A DNA stretch of 64,000 nucleotides from the NCBI GenBank assembly GCA_963803495.1, contig CAWDMP010000002.1, positions 2,914,001-2,978,000 on the forward strand. Reading direction: 5' to 3'. The notes beneath the pieces are model-generated. The model was not told the DNA's origin and made no database searches. It saw nothing but the letters and a program-made list of their open reading frames with translations. The translations under genes and the position numbers were made by a program. The stretch is from Persicitalea sp963803495 (GTDB taxonomy: Bacteria; Bacteroidota; Bacteroidia; Cytophagales; Spirosomataceae). Positions 48,153-57,676 of the stretch are shown in pieces; the stretch's first letter is position 1; every line of letters starts with the position of its first letter.

Positions 48153-48363
48153 TGCTTTTCCTATGGATCGGACAGGCCTGTTTGGGTATACCTGTTGGAT
48201 CCATTCTACTTTGTCAAATCGAAATGACGCCCCGGCGTGCCGGGCAGTCGCTGCTGATTTGCCAAAATAGTATCTACAGTTGCAGATCTCAATCAAGACT
48301 TTATGATGGTCTGTGCCTATTTTTGTTAGTACTAATTCCTCGCTTTAAGTACTTCAAACTATC

Positions 48364-49134
48364 ATGTCAAAGCCTACCTACCTACCCAATATTCAAGACG
48401 CAAACTACCCCTTCACTTACGGAAGCCGTCTGGTGTATGGCTGCTCGGGCTTGGGCGGCGTGTGGGGCGAGACTAATTACGACGCCCACGAAACCATCGT
48501 GGATTACAGCGCGTCCCGCATGAAGCAAAGCGTGGAGGAAAGCCTCGAAACCCTGGGGGTGGACTCGGTGGATTTGCTTTTCCTGCACGAGCCTTATCTC
48601 GTGCCTCTGGACAGAATCGAGGAAATCCTGGAAACGCTGCGCGGCTTTGTGGATGCGGGCTATACCAAACTCATCGGTGCGGGTGGCAACCCGACGGACG
48701 GATTCCGGCCTTTCATCACGAAAGAAAATTTTCAGGTGGTTTCGGGCTTTTTAAAGGTGGATGCCTGCAATCTGACGGGCTTCAAGAAGGATATTCCGCA
48801 CGTTTAGCAAGAAGGCGTGGCCTACTACGCGGCTTCGGCCTTACACTTTTCGCTGCTCGGCAATCGCTTCGAGCAGTTCAAGGCTGACCGTCCCGACGAC
48901 CAATGGACGACCAACCGGGACGTGGACAATGCCATCAAAGTTAAAGCCATCGCTGACCGCGAAGGCATGAAGCTTTCCATGCTGGCGCAGCGGTTTTTGT
49001 TTTCGGTCAAGGAAGCCAATCTTGTGGTGATGGGCGCCCGTAAGATCGAGCAAATCGAATCTACTATTGCCGACTGGAAGGCAGGGGTATTGCCGGAAGC
49101 GTTATTCAACGAAATCGTAGAAACGATCAGTTGA
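48364..49134 (+). pseudogene. Aldo/keto reductase with internal deletion and in-frame TAG
   Basis: The gene begins normally (SKPTYLPNIQDANYPFTYG, SRLVYGCSGLGGVWGE) but jumps from NYDAHETI directly to VDYSASRMKQSVEESLETLG. About 70 residues that carry the catalytic Tyr and the next barrel strands are missing. The remainder is in frame (VDSVDLLFLHEPYLVPLDR) until TAG at 48805-48807, then continues QEGVAYYAASALHFSLLGNRF to 49134. It cannot be active as it stands. It lies at one end of the catabolic cluster. Confidence 0.78.
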
Positions 49135-49224
49135 GTTATTGTCCACTATCCATTATCAACTATCCATTAGTCAGGCCAGCAAAAATGGCGTAAAGTATTC
49201 CTTAGGTCATAGTTTCACAATTTT

Positions 49225-49245
49225 GACGGGGTCGCCCGTGCGATG
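49225..49245. repeat. 21-bp repeat, right copy
   Basis: Exact inverted copy of 46752-46772, in the spacer after the aldo/keto reductase remnant. The two copies bracket the M20 and aldo/keto reductase genes. Confidence 0.7.
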
Positions 49246-49256
49246 AGTAAGTGTAT

Positions 49257-49283
49257 GCCCTTCGACTACGCTCAGGGTGACAG
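49257..49283. repeat. REP-like element CCCTTCGACTACGC
   Basis: A CCCTTCGACTACGCTCAGGG core (hairpin CCCT/AGGG) followed by TGACAG. I recognise this as a common REP-like word in several bacterial groups. Confidence 0.5.
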
Positions 49284-49303
49284 TGAATGAATACTGGATT
49301 CTG

Positions 49304-50266
49304 CTATCCTACTCTATACGGTTTTAGCTTCTTCCAATCAAAAACTACCCCCGTTCCCGGCGTATTAGGAGCCACCGCCAGGTGATTTTCCATGACCAGC
49401 GGTCGGGTCGTGTACTGGTCGATGGGGAAACTGTGCACCTCCACCCAGCCCGCATTGGATTGGGCCGAAACAAGGCTCACGTGCAACTCCTGCATCCCGT
49501 GCGAACAGACCGGAATGTCGTACTTTCGGGACAACTCCGCGACACGCAGCCACCCCGTGATGCCACCGCGGTTGGAGGCATCAGGCTGGATGAACGATAG
49601 CTTGGCCTGCTCGAACGCGTAGCCGTATTCGTGAATGGTGTGCAGGTTTTCTCCCTCCGCCAGCGGCATTCCTGTGGCATCGGCGATGGCGGCGTAGCCC
49701 AGGTAGTTGTCGGGGATGGTTGGTTCCTCGAACCAGAAAATGTCGTAGGGCGCGAAGGCTTTGGCCGCTCGGATGGCCTTTTCGACGCTCATGGCGTAGT
49801 TGGCATCCGCCATGAATGTAATGTCCGGCCCAATCAGCTCACGCACGGCTTTGATGCGGGCGAGGTCTTCGTCCAGGTCTTCTTTGCCTATCTTGATTTT
49901 TACGGCATTGAAGCCATTGTCCAGGTACCCCTGAATAGAGTCCAGCAATTTTTTCAATGGAAACATCAGGTCGATGCCGCCCCGGCCCACGTAGTGCAGG
50001 TGCCATTCCATAAAGTCATAGATGCCGTCGATATCAGCGGCGTCTTTGCCCATGAGAACCCCTTACAGGTCATGCTGAATCATGGCGCAAATGGCGTGGC
50101 CGCCCTTTCCGCCCGTGTAGGTGTAGCCGGTCCCCTGAGTTCCGTCGGCGATGGTGATTGTAACGGTGACGAGTTCAAAGTGGTAGTGGTTGCCGTGCTT
50201 GGCATCGGCCAGTACTTCCGCGAGGGGTACTTTAAAAAGCTCGGTTTTGATGTCGGTGATTTGCAT
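49304..50266 (-). pseudogene. Mandelate racemase/enolase-superfamily sugar acid dehydratase, stop plus internal deletion
   Basis: ATG 50266 starts MQITDIKTELFKVPLAEVLAD. TAA at 50063-50065 interrupts the frame after MIQHDL, which resumes as GVLMGKDAADIDGIYDFMEW. Around HYVGRGGI the protein then jumps to DLMFPLKKLLDSIQGYL, skipping roughly 50 residues of the domain boundary. Catalytic residues further on are intact: VKIKIGK, FMADANYAM, FWFEEPTIPD, GENLHTIHEYG, CSHGMQEL. In this cluster the enzyme could be a 3,6-anhydrogalactonate cycloisomerase or a related sugar acid dehydratase. Confidence 0.75.
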
Positions 50267-50274
50267 AGGCCAAA

Positions 50275-51039
50275 TTATCTTCCCATCCATCCGCCGTCCA
50301 CGAGCATGATGGAGCCGTGGACATAGGCGGCGGCTTCGGAGCATAAGTACACGATCGGTCCGGCGAAATCTTCGGGTTCGCCCCAGCGGCCCGCCGGGAT
50401 TCTGGCCAGAATGGAACTGGCTCGCGCGGGATCGTTGCGGAGGGCTTCGGTGTTGTCGGTGCTGACGTAGCCAGGGGCAATGGCGTTGACGTTTACGCCC
50501 TGGCTGGCCCATTCGTTGGCGAAGGCCATCGTCAATTGGCCGATGGCCCCTTTGCTGGCGGCGTAGCCCGGTACGGTGATGCCGCCCTGGAAAGTCAGCA
50601 GCGAGGCGGTGAAAACTACCTTGCCGCTGCCCCGCGCCACCATCTCCCTCCCAATTTCTCGGGTCAGGATGAATTGCGCGTTCTGGTTGACTTCCACCAC
50701 CTTGTCCCACATTTCATCGGGGTGTTCAGCGGCAGGGGTACGGAGGATCGTCCCGGCGTTGTTGACTAAAATATCAATCACGGGAAAATCGGCTTTCACC
50801 GCTTTTATAAAAGTATACAAAGCATCGCGGTCGCTGAAATCGCAGGTGTAGGCTTTGAACGTCCGTCCGGTCGCCGTCACAGCTTTCTCGACCGAACTGC
50901 CTTCTTCCAGCGTCGCACTCACCCCGATAATGTCAGCACCAGCTTCGGCCAAAGCGACTGCCATCGCTTTTCCAATCCCACGCTTGCAGCCCGTAACGAG
51001 GGCCATTTTTCCGTTTAATTTGAATTTGTCTATAATCAT
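50275..51039 (-). CDS. SDR oxidoreductase (KduD-like)
   Basis: The 254-residue product is an intact short-chain dehydrogenase: TGCKRGIG loop, NNAGTILRTPAAE, a YAASK catalytic pair after TASLLTFQGGITVPG, and IAPGYVSTDNTEALRND. The closest match by pattern is 2-deoxy-D-gluconate 3-dehydrogenase/KduD. It would interconvert 2-keto-3-deoxy sugar acids or related hexulosonates. It lies 8 bases upstream of the enolase-type gene and 21 bases downstream of the zinc alcohol dehydrogenase gene, so an operon is likely. Confidence 0.88.
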   Translation of the reverse strand: MIIDKFKLNGKMALVTGCKRGIGKAMAVALAEAGADIIGVSATLEEGSSVEKAVTATGRTFKAYTCDFSDRDALYTFIKAVKADFPVIDILVNNAGTILRTPAAEHPDEMWDKVVEVNQNAQFILTREIGREMVARGSGKVVFTASLLTFQGGITVPGYAASKGAIGQLTMAFANEWASQGVNVNAIAPGYVSTDNTEALRNDPARASSILARIPAGRWGEPEDFAGPIVYLCSEAAAYVHGSIMLVDGGWMGR

Positions 51040-51060
51040 AAGTGGCTTTCGGTTCTAAAA

Positions 51061-52071
51061 TTAACATTTCATCAACACCTTCATCACCTCGGGATTGGTG
51101 TCGATGCTTTCGAAGACCTGCTGGATGGTTTTCAGCGGCTGGACGTCGGTGATGAGTTGTTCGAGGGGTAGTTTCTTTTGGGCCACCAAGCTGATGGCCG
51201 CTTCGTAGTCCTCGGGTTCGTAGACGCGCGCGCCGATGAGTTTCAGTTCTTTCCAGAAGAATTTGAAGAGGCTTACCGACTTCGGCTGACCGTGGATGGC
51301 GACCATCACAATGCGGCCCCGGATACCCGCAACTTCGGTCATCACATCCACGGCGGCTTGCACGCCCGATACCTCGAAGACGACGTCAGCCAGACGGTTG
51401 TTGGTTTTTCCTTTTACGAATTCCACCAAATCGACCTTCGTCGGATTCACGGCGGTGAAGCCCATTGCTTCGGCCATGCCAATGCGGGTTTCGTTTACTT
51501 CCGAAATGATGACATTCGCGCCCGCTTCCTTCGCCACCATCGCCACCAGCATCCCGATGGGACCGCCGCCCAGTACCACGGCCGTTTCGCCCGCTTGCAG
51601 TTCGGACAGGCGAACATCGTGACAGGCTACCGCTAGCGGCTCGATGAGGGCAGCCAGTTTCAAGTCAGTTTCGGCTCCCAGTTTGTGAAGGGTGAAAGCC
51701 GGAACATTCCAGTACTGCTGCATAGCGCCGGGCGAGTCGATGCCGATGAATTTCAAATCCTCACAAATGTGGCTGATGCCTTTGTCGGAGGGTTTTTCGC
51801 CCCGGTTGTCCAGGGGACGCACGACGATTTTCTCGCCTACGGCAAAGTCCTCGACGCCCTCACCGATGGCATCTACCACGCCTGACATTTCGTGGCCGAT
51901 GGTTAGCGGCATCTTGACGCGCTTGTCCATCATACCGTGGTAGATATGTACGTCGGTACCGCATACACCCACGTAGGCGACTTTGATGCGTACTTCGCCC
52001 GCAGCGGGCGCTTCGATTTCTTTTTCTATTACGGTGAAGGTCTTGTCGCCTTCGTATTGGGTAGAGATCAT
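51061..52071 (-). CDS. Zinc-type medium-chain alcohol dehydrogenase, structural zinc site lost
   Basis: The 336-residue product has the catalytic zinc segments GVCGTDVHIYHG and GHEMSGVVDAIGEG, the Rossmann loop VLGGGPIGMLVAMVAKEAGAN, and LIEPLAVACHDVR. The structural zinc lobe is replaced by NRGEKPSDKGISHICED with one Cys instead of four. ATG 52071 is chosen; an upstream frame reads through an intergenic ATTACAC word repeat. In the cluster it may oxidise a sugar alcohol or sugar acid; L-threonine or sorbitol dehydrogenase-like specificity is possible. Confidence 0.85.
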   Translation of the reverse strand: MISTQYEGDKTFTVIEKEIEAPAAGEVRIKVAYVGVCGTDVHIYHGMMDKRVKMPLTIGHEMSGVVDAIGEGVEDFAVGEKIVVRPLDNRGEKPSDKGISHICEDLKFIGIDSPGAMQQYWNVPAFTLHKLGAETDLKLAALIEPLAVACHDVRLSELQAGETAVVLGGGPIGMLVAMVAKEAGANVIISEVNETRIGMAEAMGFTAVNPTKVDLVEFVKGKTNNRLADVVFEVSGVQAAVDVMTEVAGIRGRIVMVAIHGQPKSVSLFKFFWKELKLIGARVYEPEDYEAAISLVAQKKLPLEQLITDVQPLKTIQQVFESIDTNPEVMKVLMKC

Positions 52072-52169
52072 GGTTGTTGTGTAATTGTATAATTGTTGAA
52101 CTGTGTAATTGATGTTGATTTGTCTAGCGGGGTGCCACTTTGTCTCTCTGAATATTTGCCCCCTCCTCT

Positions 52170-53354
52170 TCATTTCCCCGCTTCTCCCTTCGCGACGTGC
52201 GAGGTTCTTCTTTTTGATGAAAACCGCGTGATGCTTTGATAGTTGCCGTTGTTATAGATGTGTGTCAGACCCCAGCGCAGGATTTCGGTGGGTTCTTTCT
52301 CAACATCGGCGGTGCGATTCAGCCCAATGGCGTGGGGAGCATCTTTGATGGAAGCCACAATGCCGAAGTTTATACCGTCGGGCGCCCATTGGATGGTATT
52401 TTTTTCGGGTCCGTCCGTGGTGATGAGCGAAGCGATACCCCCTCTGTAGGGCCACACGCAAATTTCGTGGCCGCTATTGCTGATTGGGTTGTAGGGCGAT
52501 TTTACGTAAGGGCCCAGCGGATTGTCGGCGATGGCCACGCCGTGCCGAATCTGCCGCCCGCCATAGGTGACTTCCTCGCCCATCTGCTCGCCCTTGTAAT
52601 AAAGGTAGAATTTTCCTCGGTAGGGCAAAATACAGGGGTCATGTACTTTGTGGCTGTCGAAGTCTCCCTTTTTTTCTACCACGAAACGGTTTTGCTCCGT
52701 GCCTTTCCACACGCCGTTGTCGGCGGTGCTCACGATCGGCTCCTTGCTTTTGTTCCAGGGACCATCGGGCGAGTCCGACCAAGCCAGGGCGATATTTTCC
52801 TTCACCCGGACGTTGTAGGGCGACTCCACCACCTGATAACACAGATAGTACTTGCCTTCCCACTCCATGATTTCGGTAGTGAATATCGACCGGGCGTCGT
52901 AGGCTCCGCGCGGGCCGCGTCCTACGGCCAGGCCCTGCTCCTTCCACGTCCAGCCGTCGTCGGAAGTGGCGTACCAGATATCGCTGCGATCCCAGGGAAA
53001 CACCTTCTCTTCCTCGACGTTTCCGCCAAAACCCTGCGTGGGGCCGATGCTCTTGGTGTACCAAACGTAGTACTTGCCCTTGGCCCTGATAATCGCACTG
53101 GGGTCGCGACGTACCACGCCCTCCTCGTAGGCCAGGTCGCCCTTCAAGGGTTCCAGATCCCCAAACTCGATGAACCATTCGTTGCCCAAATCCTGCGGCC
53201 AGGCCAGTGCCCGCTTGGATGCCGCACTCAGGTACTCCCGGTTGGTGATTCCCAGCCGATCCATGTCCGCGTCGGTGACTTTGACTTTCCTGGAACTTGT
53301 ACAAGCCGACATTAAGAGTAGGGAGATGAATAGAAGTAGTTTGGTTGTTTTCAT
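52170..53354 (-). CDS. GH117-like glycoside hydrolase lipoprotein
   Basis: The 394-residue product has a lipoprotein signal (MKTTKLLLFISLLLMSAC) and a five-bladed beta-propeller-like body with DPSAIIRAKGKYYVWYTKS, GPRGAYDARSIFTTEIMEWEG, HKVHDPCILPYRGKFYLYY and NSGHEICVWPYRGGIASLI. I recognise this pattern as GH117, whose characterised members cleave 3,6-anhydro-L-galactose from neoagaro-oligosaccharides. It should act in the periplasm or on the outer membrane. It is intact and heads the operon with the dehydrogenase and SDR genes. Confidence 0.85.
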   Translation of the reverse strand: MKTTKLLLFISLLLMSACTSSRKVKVTDADMDRLGITNREYLSAASKRALAWPQDLGNEWFIEFGDLEPLKGDLAYEEGVVRRDPSAIIRAKGKYYVWYTKSIGPTQGFGGNVEEEKVFPWDRSDIWYATSDDGWTWKEQGLAVGRGPRGAYDARSIFTTEIMEWEGKYYLCYQVVESPYNVRVKENIALAWSDSPDGPWNKSKEPIVSTADNGVWKGTEQNRFVVEKKGDFDSHKVHDPCILPYRGKFYLYYKGEQMGEEVTYGGRQIRHGVAIADNPLGPYVKSPYNPISNSGHEICVWPYRGGIASLITTDGPEKNTIQWAPDGINFGIVASIKDAPHAIGLNRTADVEKEPTEILRWGLTHIYNNGNYQSITRFSSKRRTSHVAKGEAGK

Positions 53355-53448
53355 AGAAGTTATTTTTTTAAAATTGTAAATCAAGCAAAAAGTAGCAAAC
53401 GAATGACTTTGCATCTTTGGAAAGCTTTCCGCATTTTTAAACATTTCA

Positions 53449-54002
53449 CTAGTCATAATTCATATAGATCGTCCGCTTTTGCAAGTACCACTCAATCCCA
53501 AACACGCCGTCTTCGCCTCCCACGCCGGAAGTTTTGCGACCCGAGTGATGGCCCTGCATATAGCCGCCGATGCCACGATTGATGAAGATGGTACCTACCT
53601 GCAAGGTGTCGATGGCCTTCTGCTGTTTTCTGTAATCGTTGGTATATAGATAGGCCGAAAGTCCTTCGATTCGATCATTGGTCAAGGATAGGGCTTCCTC
53701 AAAACCCGATACTTTCATAATGGGTAGCACGGGGCCAAATACTTCCTCCCGCACCGTTGCCTGGTTATTTTTTACATTGGTCAATACCGTAGGTTCATAC
53801 CAGTACCCATGCTCGATGTACTTGCCGTCAGGCCGCTTGCCTCCGGCGAAGAGTTCGGCGCCCTCGGCTACGTTTTCTTTTACCAACTCATCGATTCGAT
53901 TCAGGCCGGGTGCGCTCAGCGTCGGCCCCATGTTCACGCTGCTATCGAACGGATCGCCTAATTTGATTTTTTGACATGGGCGACGAATTTTTCGGTGAAC
54001 TC
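53449..54002 (-). pseudogene. Aldehyde dehydrogenase C-terminal fragment, 5-prime deleted
   Basis: The fragment starts abruptly at the codon for E in EFTEKFVAHVKK. A single missing A in the AAAAA run (near 53967) shifts the frame, which continues IKLGDPFDSSVNMGPTLSAP and ends with EEVFGPVLPIMKV, SGRKTSGVGGEDGVFGIEWYLQ. About 300 N-terminal residues including the catalytic Cys/Glu region are absent. The cut end is fused to the AraC-type gene. In the cluster this enzyme was probably the 3,6-anhydrogalactose dehydrogenase; this is inference. Confidence 0.82.
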
Positions 54003-54765
54003 ACTCGAAGCAAACCTGCGACACATTCAGGTCAGTTTCCACAAGCAGTCGGCAGGCGTGGCCCACGCGTACTTCCAGCAGGAAGTTGGAGAAAGTTTTG
54101 CCCGTTTTGGTCTTGAAATAACGGCAGAAAGAATGCACGCTGAGATGGGCCACATCGGAGATTTCGGCCAGCGGTATCTCGCGGTCGAAGTGGCTCAGCA
54201 CATACTGATAAGTGCTGTTGAGCCGCTCGCTGTCGATGGCGTCGTATGTGTGCGAAAAGCCTATGGGTGCCAGTTGGTTTTCAGTATTGTGTTCGCTGAG
54301 TTGGGCCAGAATATGGAAAAGGTGGATGATGCGCTGAATGCCCTTCGATTCGAAGAGTTCCTCCATGCGCGTACCTGCCGATTGGAAGAGGTCGCTCCTG
54401 ATTTGTACGCCCCGCTGCGCCCGGCTGACCATTTCCCGGACGGATTTCATTTCGGGAACGCGCAGCAGCCCCTCCTCGAAGAATGCCGGCGGCATATGAA
54501 TCACATAAGCATCGGAAAGGATGTCGGCCCCGACGCTATCGTAACGGAAGAGATGAGGCAGATTGGTGCCTAGGATAAAGAGGTCGTTTTCTTCAAATTG
54601 CGCCACGCAATCCCCGATGAGGTAAGTACCTTTGCCCTTTCTGATGTGGAGGATTTAGATCTCGGGATGGTAATGCCAGCGGTTATGAAACACCGGAACT
54701 TCGTCGTGCCGAATGCTGAAAGACTGCTCTACCTTGTTGGAAATTTTCAGAAGTTGCACCTTCAT
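54001..54765 (-). pseudogene. AraC-family regulator, in-frame stop and truncated HTH
   Basis: From ATG 54765 the frame reads MKVQLLKISNKVEQSFSIRH, then meets TAA at 54655-54657 in HYHPEI-stop-ILHIRKGKGTYLIGD, a cupin-like sensor domain. It continues to an AraC HTH domain (IPLAEISDVAHLSVHSFCRYFKTKTGKTF, RVGHACRLLVETDLNVSQVCFE) but ends before the second recognition helix. The stop is created at the junction with the aldehyde dehydrogenase fragment. It was probably the local regulator of the locus. Confidence 0.8.
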
Positions 54766-55013
54766 AGAGTAAAATCCACGCTAATTGATACCGGATGCTA
54801 ATTTAGTATTGTATTATGCTAAATCAAGCACAGGAATGGTATTGTCTAATCATTTATTTTGTTTGATTTTTCATATAAAAAATCAACAACAATGAGCATT
54901 TTTCTTCTTTCAAAAAACTGTTGGCTCAGGTAGTTGTGATACTAATCTGATTCCAATGACAGCGACTGTCCGTTTAATATTTAGCCTATTTCTCATCATT
55001 TCACAATACATTC
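54766..55013. other. Intergenic region, AT-rich
   Basis: About 250 bases between the divergent AraC pseudogene and the next dehydrogenase gene. It is AT-rich with no clear ORF. It most likely holds promoters in both directions, but no consensus match is convincing. Confidence 0.5.
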
Positions 55014-56039
55014 TTGAAAACCATCATTCTTAGCAAGCCGGGCGAGTTTAATCTGATTGAACGCGAGGAGTTGGCATCCGCCGAAACCCACGAGGCCATT
55101 GTCAAGGTCAAACGCATCGGCATTTGTGGCACCGACTATCATGCATTCAGCGGCAACCAGCCCTTTTTCTCTTACCCGCGTGTGCTGGGCCACGAACTGG
55201 GTGCCGAAATCGTGGCCCTGGGCAGCAACCTGGGAGATACCACGCTCAACATCGGCGACCGCGTCTCTGTGGAACCCTACCTCAACTGCAACGCGTGCCA
55301 GGCGTGTCGCAGCGGCCATTTCAACTGCTGCGAAAAGCTACAAGTGCTGGGTGTTCACACCGACGGCGGCATGACAGAATTCCTGAAAGTACCCATCCGA
55401 AAACTGCACAAGTCGGAGGTACTTTTGTTCGATCAGTTGGCCCTGGTCGAGACGCTGGGCATCGGCCTGCACGCCGTCAACCGCGCCGACGTACGGCCGG
55501 AAGATTTGGTGCTGGTCATCGGGGCCGGACCCATCGGCCTTTCCGCGGCGCAGTTCTGCAAGCTCAGGGGAGCCACGGTGGCCGTGGCCGACCGGACTGA
55601 AAGCCGTCTCGACTTCATCAGCCGACACGGCATTTCCGATCTGAGCATCGTCGTGGCCGAGCCGCTCACGGCTGTCCACCTGCGCACGTTTTTCAATGGC
55701 GACTTGCCTACCGTTATCATCGACGCCACGGGTAATCGCACCTCTATGGTGAATGCTTTCAACCTGGTGGCCCACGGCGGCAAGATTCTCTATGTAGGTC
55801 TTTTTCAGGGGGACGTAGAGTTCAACGATCCCAATTTCCATAAGCGGGAGGTGACGCTGCTCGCCAGCCGTAATTCGCTGCCGGAGGATTTTAAGGAAAT
55901 CATTTCGCTCATGGAAGCAGGCAAGATCGATACTACCCCCTGGCTCTCGCACCGCACCGACTTCGACCACCTGCAAAATGATTTCTCGACTTTTCTCAAA
56001 CCCGACCAAGATCTGATCAAAGCGATTGTCGAAGTGTAG
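55014..56039 (+). CDS. Zinc-dependent alcohol dehydrogenase
   Basis: The 341-residue product is a full zinc MDR enzyme: GICGTDYHAFSG, GHELGAEIVALG, the structural zinc lobe CNACQACRSGHFNCC with all four Cys, VIGAGPIGLSAAQFC and VIIDATGNRTSM. The start is TTG 55014. It is near a GH29 gene and the P450 operon. In known P450 galactose-demethylation loci an alcohol dehydrogenase gene often accompanies the P450; a role with L-galactose or a sugar alcohol is also possible. Intact. Confidence 0.88.
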   Translation: MKTIILSKPGEFNLIEREELASAETHEAIVKVKRIGICGTDYHAFSGNQPFFSYPRVLGHELGAEIVALGSNLGDTTLNIGDRVSVEPYLNCNACQACRSGHFNCCEKLQVLGVHTDGGMTEFLKVPIRKLHKSEVLLFDQLALVETLGIGLHAVNRADVRPEDLVLVIGAGPIGLSAAQFCKLRGATVAVADRTESRLDFISRHGISDLSIVVAEPLTAVHLRTFFNGDLPTVIIDATGNRTSMVNAFNLVAHGGKILYVGLFQGDVEFNDPNFHKREVTLLASRNSLPEDFKEIISLMEAGKIDTTPWLSHRTDFDHLQNDFSTFLKPDQDLIKAIVEV

Positions 56040-56231
56040 GAGTCAGGTGTTTTGCTACTGAGGAGTGCCTCGCGAAAGCAGGACGCTATCTTCATGGTGA
56101 AATAATACCGCCATTGGACAATTTGGCCGAAATTCTTCCTGAACATATCCCATAATTTTGCCCATAAAGTCTAATTGTGGTGCACCGTTGGTGCCCTATT
56201 AGCTTCATTCGCCTAATTTACTGGTTCTACA

Positions 56232-57676
56232 ATGAAAAAAAAATTCGTATTCGTTGCCCTTCTGGGAATGAGTTTTCCGGCTGCTGCCCAGCAAAAATTT
56301 CAGGAGAACTAGGAGTCTATCAAAGCCAATTACAAAGACCCCGAGTGGTTCCGGGATGCCAAGCTGGGCATATTCGTCTACTGGGGCCTGTACGCTGTAC
56401 CCACCCACGGCTCGGAGTGGTACCCGCGCAATATGTACCAGGATTCGATCATCGTCGGGGGCCACGGCGAACTCCTCAACGACAAGCCCTCGCCCATCTA
56501 CAAACATCACACAGAAAAGTACGGTCCCATCGGCGAGTTTGGTTTAAAGATTTCATCCCCGAATTCAAGGCCGAAAAATTCGACCCGGTGGCCTGAATTA
56601 GTTTGTTCAAGGAAGCGGGTGCAAAGTACATCGTTCCGGTGGCCGAACATCACGATGCCTTCGCGATGTACAATTCTTCCATTACGCCCTGGAACTCGGT
56701 CGATATGGGGCCGCGCCGCGACATACTTGCCGAGCTTCGCCAAGAGGCTTTAAAACAAGGGCTGAAATTCGGAGCATCGTCGCACCTGGCTTTCAATTGG
56801 GACTACTTTAACAAGAAACCCAAGTTCAATGATATGGCACCCAAGTACGCCTTGCTCTACGGCCCTAACCGTGCGCCTGGCGCGCCCGCCAGCGAGGAGT
56901 TTCGTAACTACTGGTGGAGCCGTAATAAGGAAATCATCGACAACCACCAGCCCGATGTGCTGTGGTTCGACTTCGGTTTCGACCGTCACGAGTACGCCCC
57001 GCAACACCTCAAACTGGCCGCTTACTATTACAACAAAGGAGAGGATTGGAACAAGAAGGTGGTCTTGCAATCCAAGAACCTCAAATATGAGTCTTTCCCG
57101 TTGGGCACCGATATGCTTGACATCGAACGAAGCAAACTGAACGAAATCCGCGAACTACCCTGGCAGACCGACACCTCGGTGGGCGCCAACTCCTGGGGTT
57201 ACGTCGAAAACTGGAAATCCAAGAACCCTAACACCATCGTGGATGACCTGGTGGACATCGTCAGCAAGAACGGCAATCTGCTGCTCAACGTCGGTCCCAA
57301 GGCCGACGGCACCATTCCCGACGACCAGCAGCAGGTACTGATGGAGCTGGGTAACTGGCTAAAAGTAAACGGCGAGGCGATTTATGGCACGCGTTCCTAC
57401 GAAATCTACGGCGAAGGCCCCACCAAAATCGCGGAAGGCCACCTGTCAGAGGACAAAAACGAAGACCTTGGCGCCGAAGATATCCGCTACACCCAGCAGA
57501 AAGACGGTCAGCTCTACGCTACGATCATGGACTGGCCCAGAGCAGAGAAAGCAGAGCCGTCATTCGTACTCTGGCAAAAGGCAATAAGTTATTGGGGAAA
57601 GTAACGTCCGTTTCGCTACTGGGCTACGATGGAAAGCTGGATTAACCGGGACGTTTCGAGTTGGGGCAAGATTTTA
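56232..57676 (+). pseudogene. GH29 alpha-L-fucosidase-type enzyme with two stops and at least two frameshifts
   Basis: ATG 56232 gives a signal peptide (FVFVALLGMSFPAAAQ). TAG at 56310-56312 interrupts near FQEN. The frame goes on through AKLGIFVYWGLYAVPTHGSEW and shifts near 56541. TGA at 56594-56596 replaces the Trp expected in FDPVAW. The body is then readable to 57604 (AEHHDAFAMYNSS, LWFDFGF with the nucleophile Asp, GNLLLNVGPKADG). A later frameshift and stop remove the C-terminus. The active-site HWG of the family reads YWG here. All substitutions that stop or alter the protein fit C:G to T:A changes. Confidence 0.85.

Noticed and set aside
48153..48363. Possible small gene between the M20 and AKR genes
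   Set aside because: Only a short frame with no motif; it holds a GC-rich inverted word and looks like spacer.
52072..52173. N-terminal extension of the alcohol dehydrogenase
   Set aside because: The extension is translation of an ATTACAC word repeat in the spacer; the real start is at 52071.
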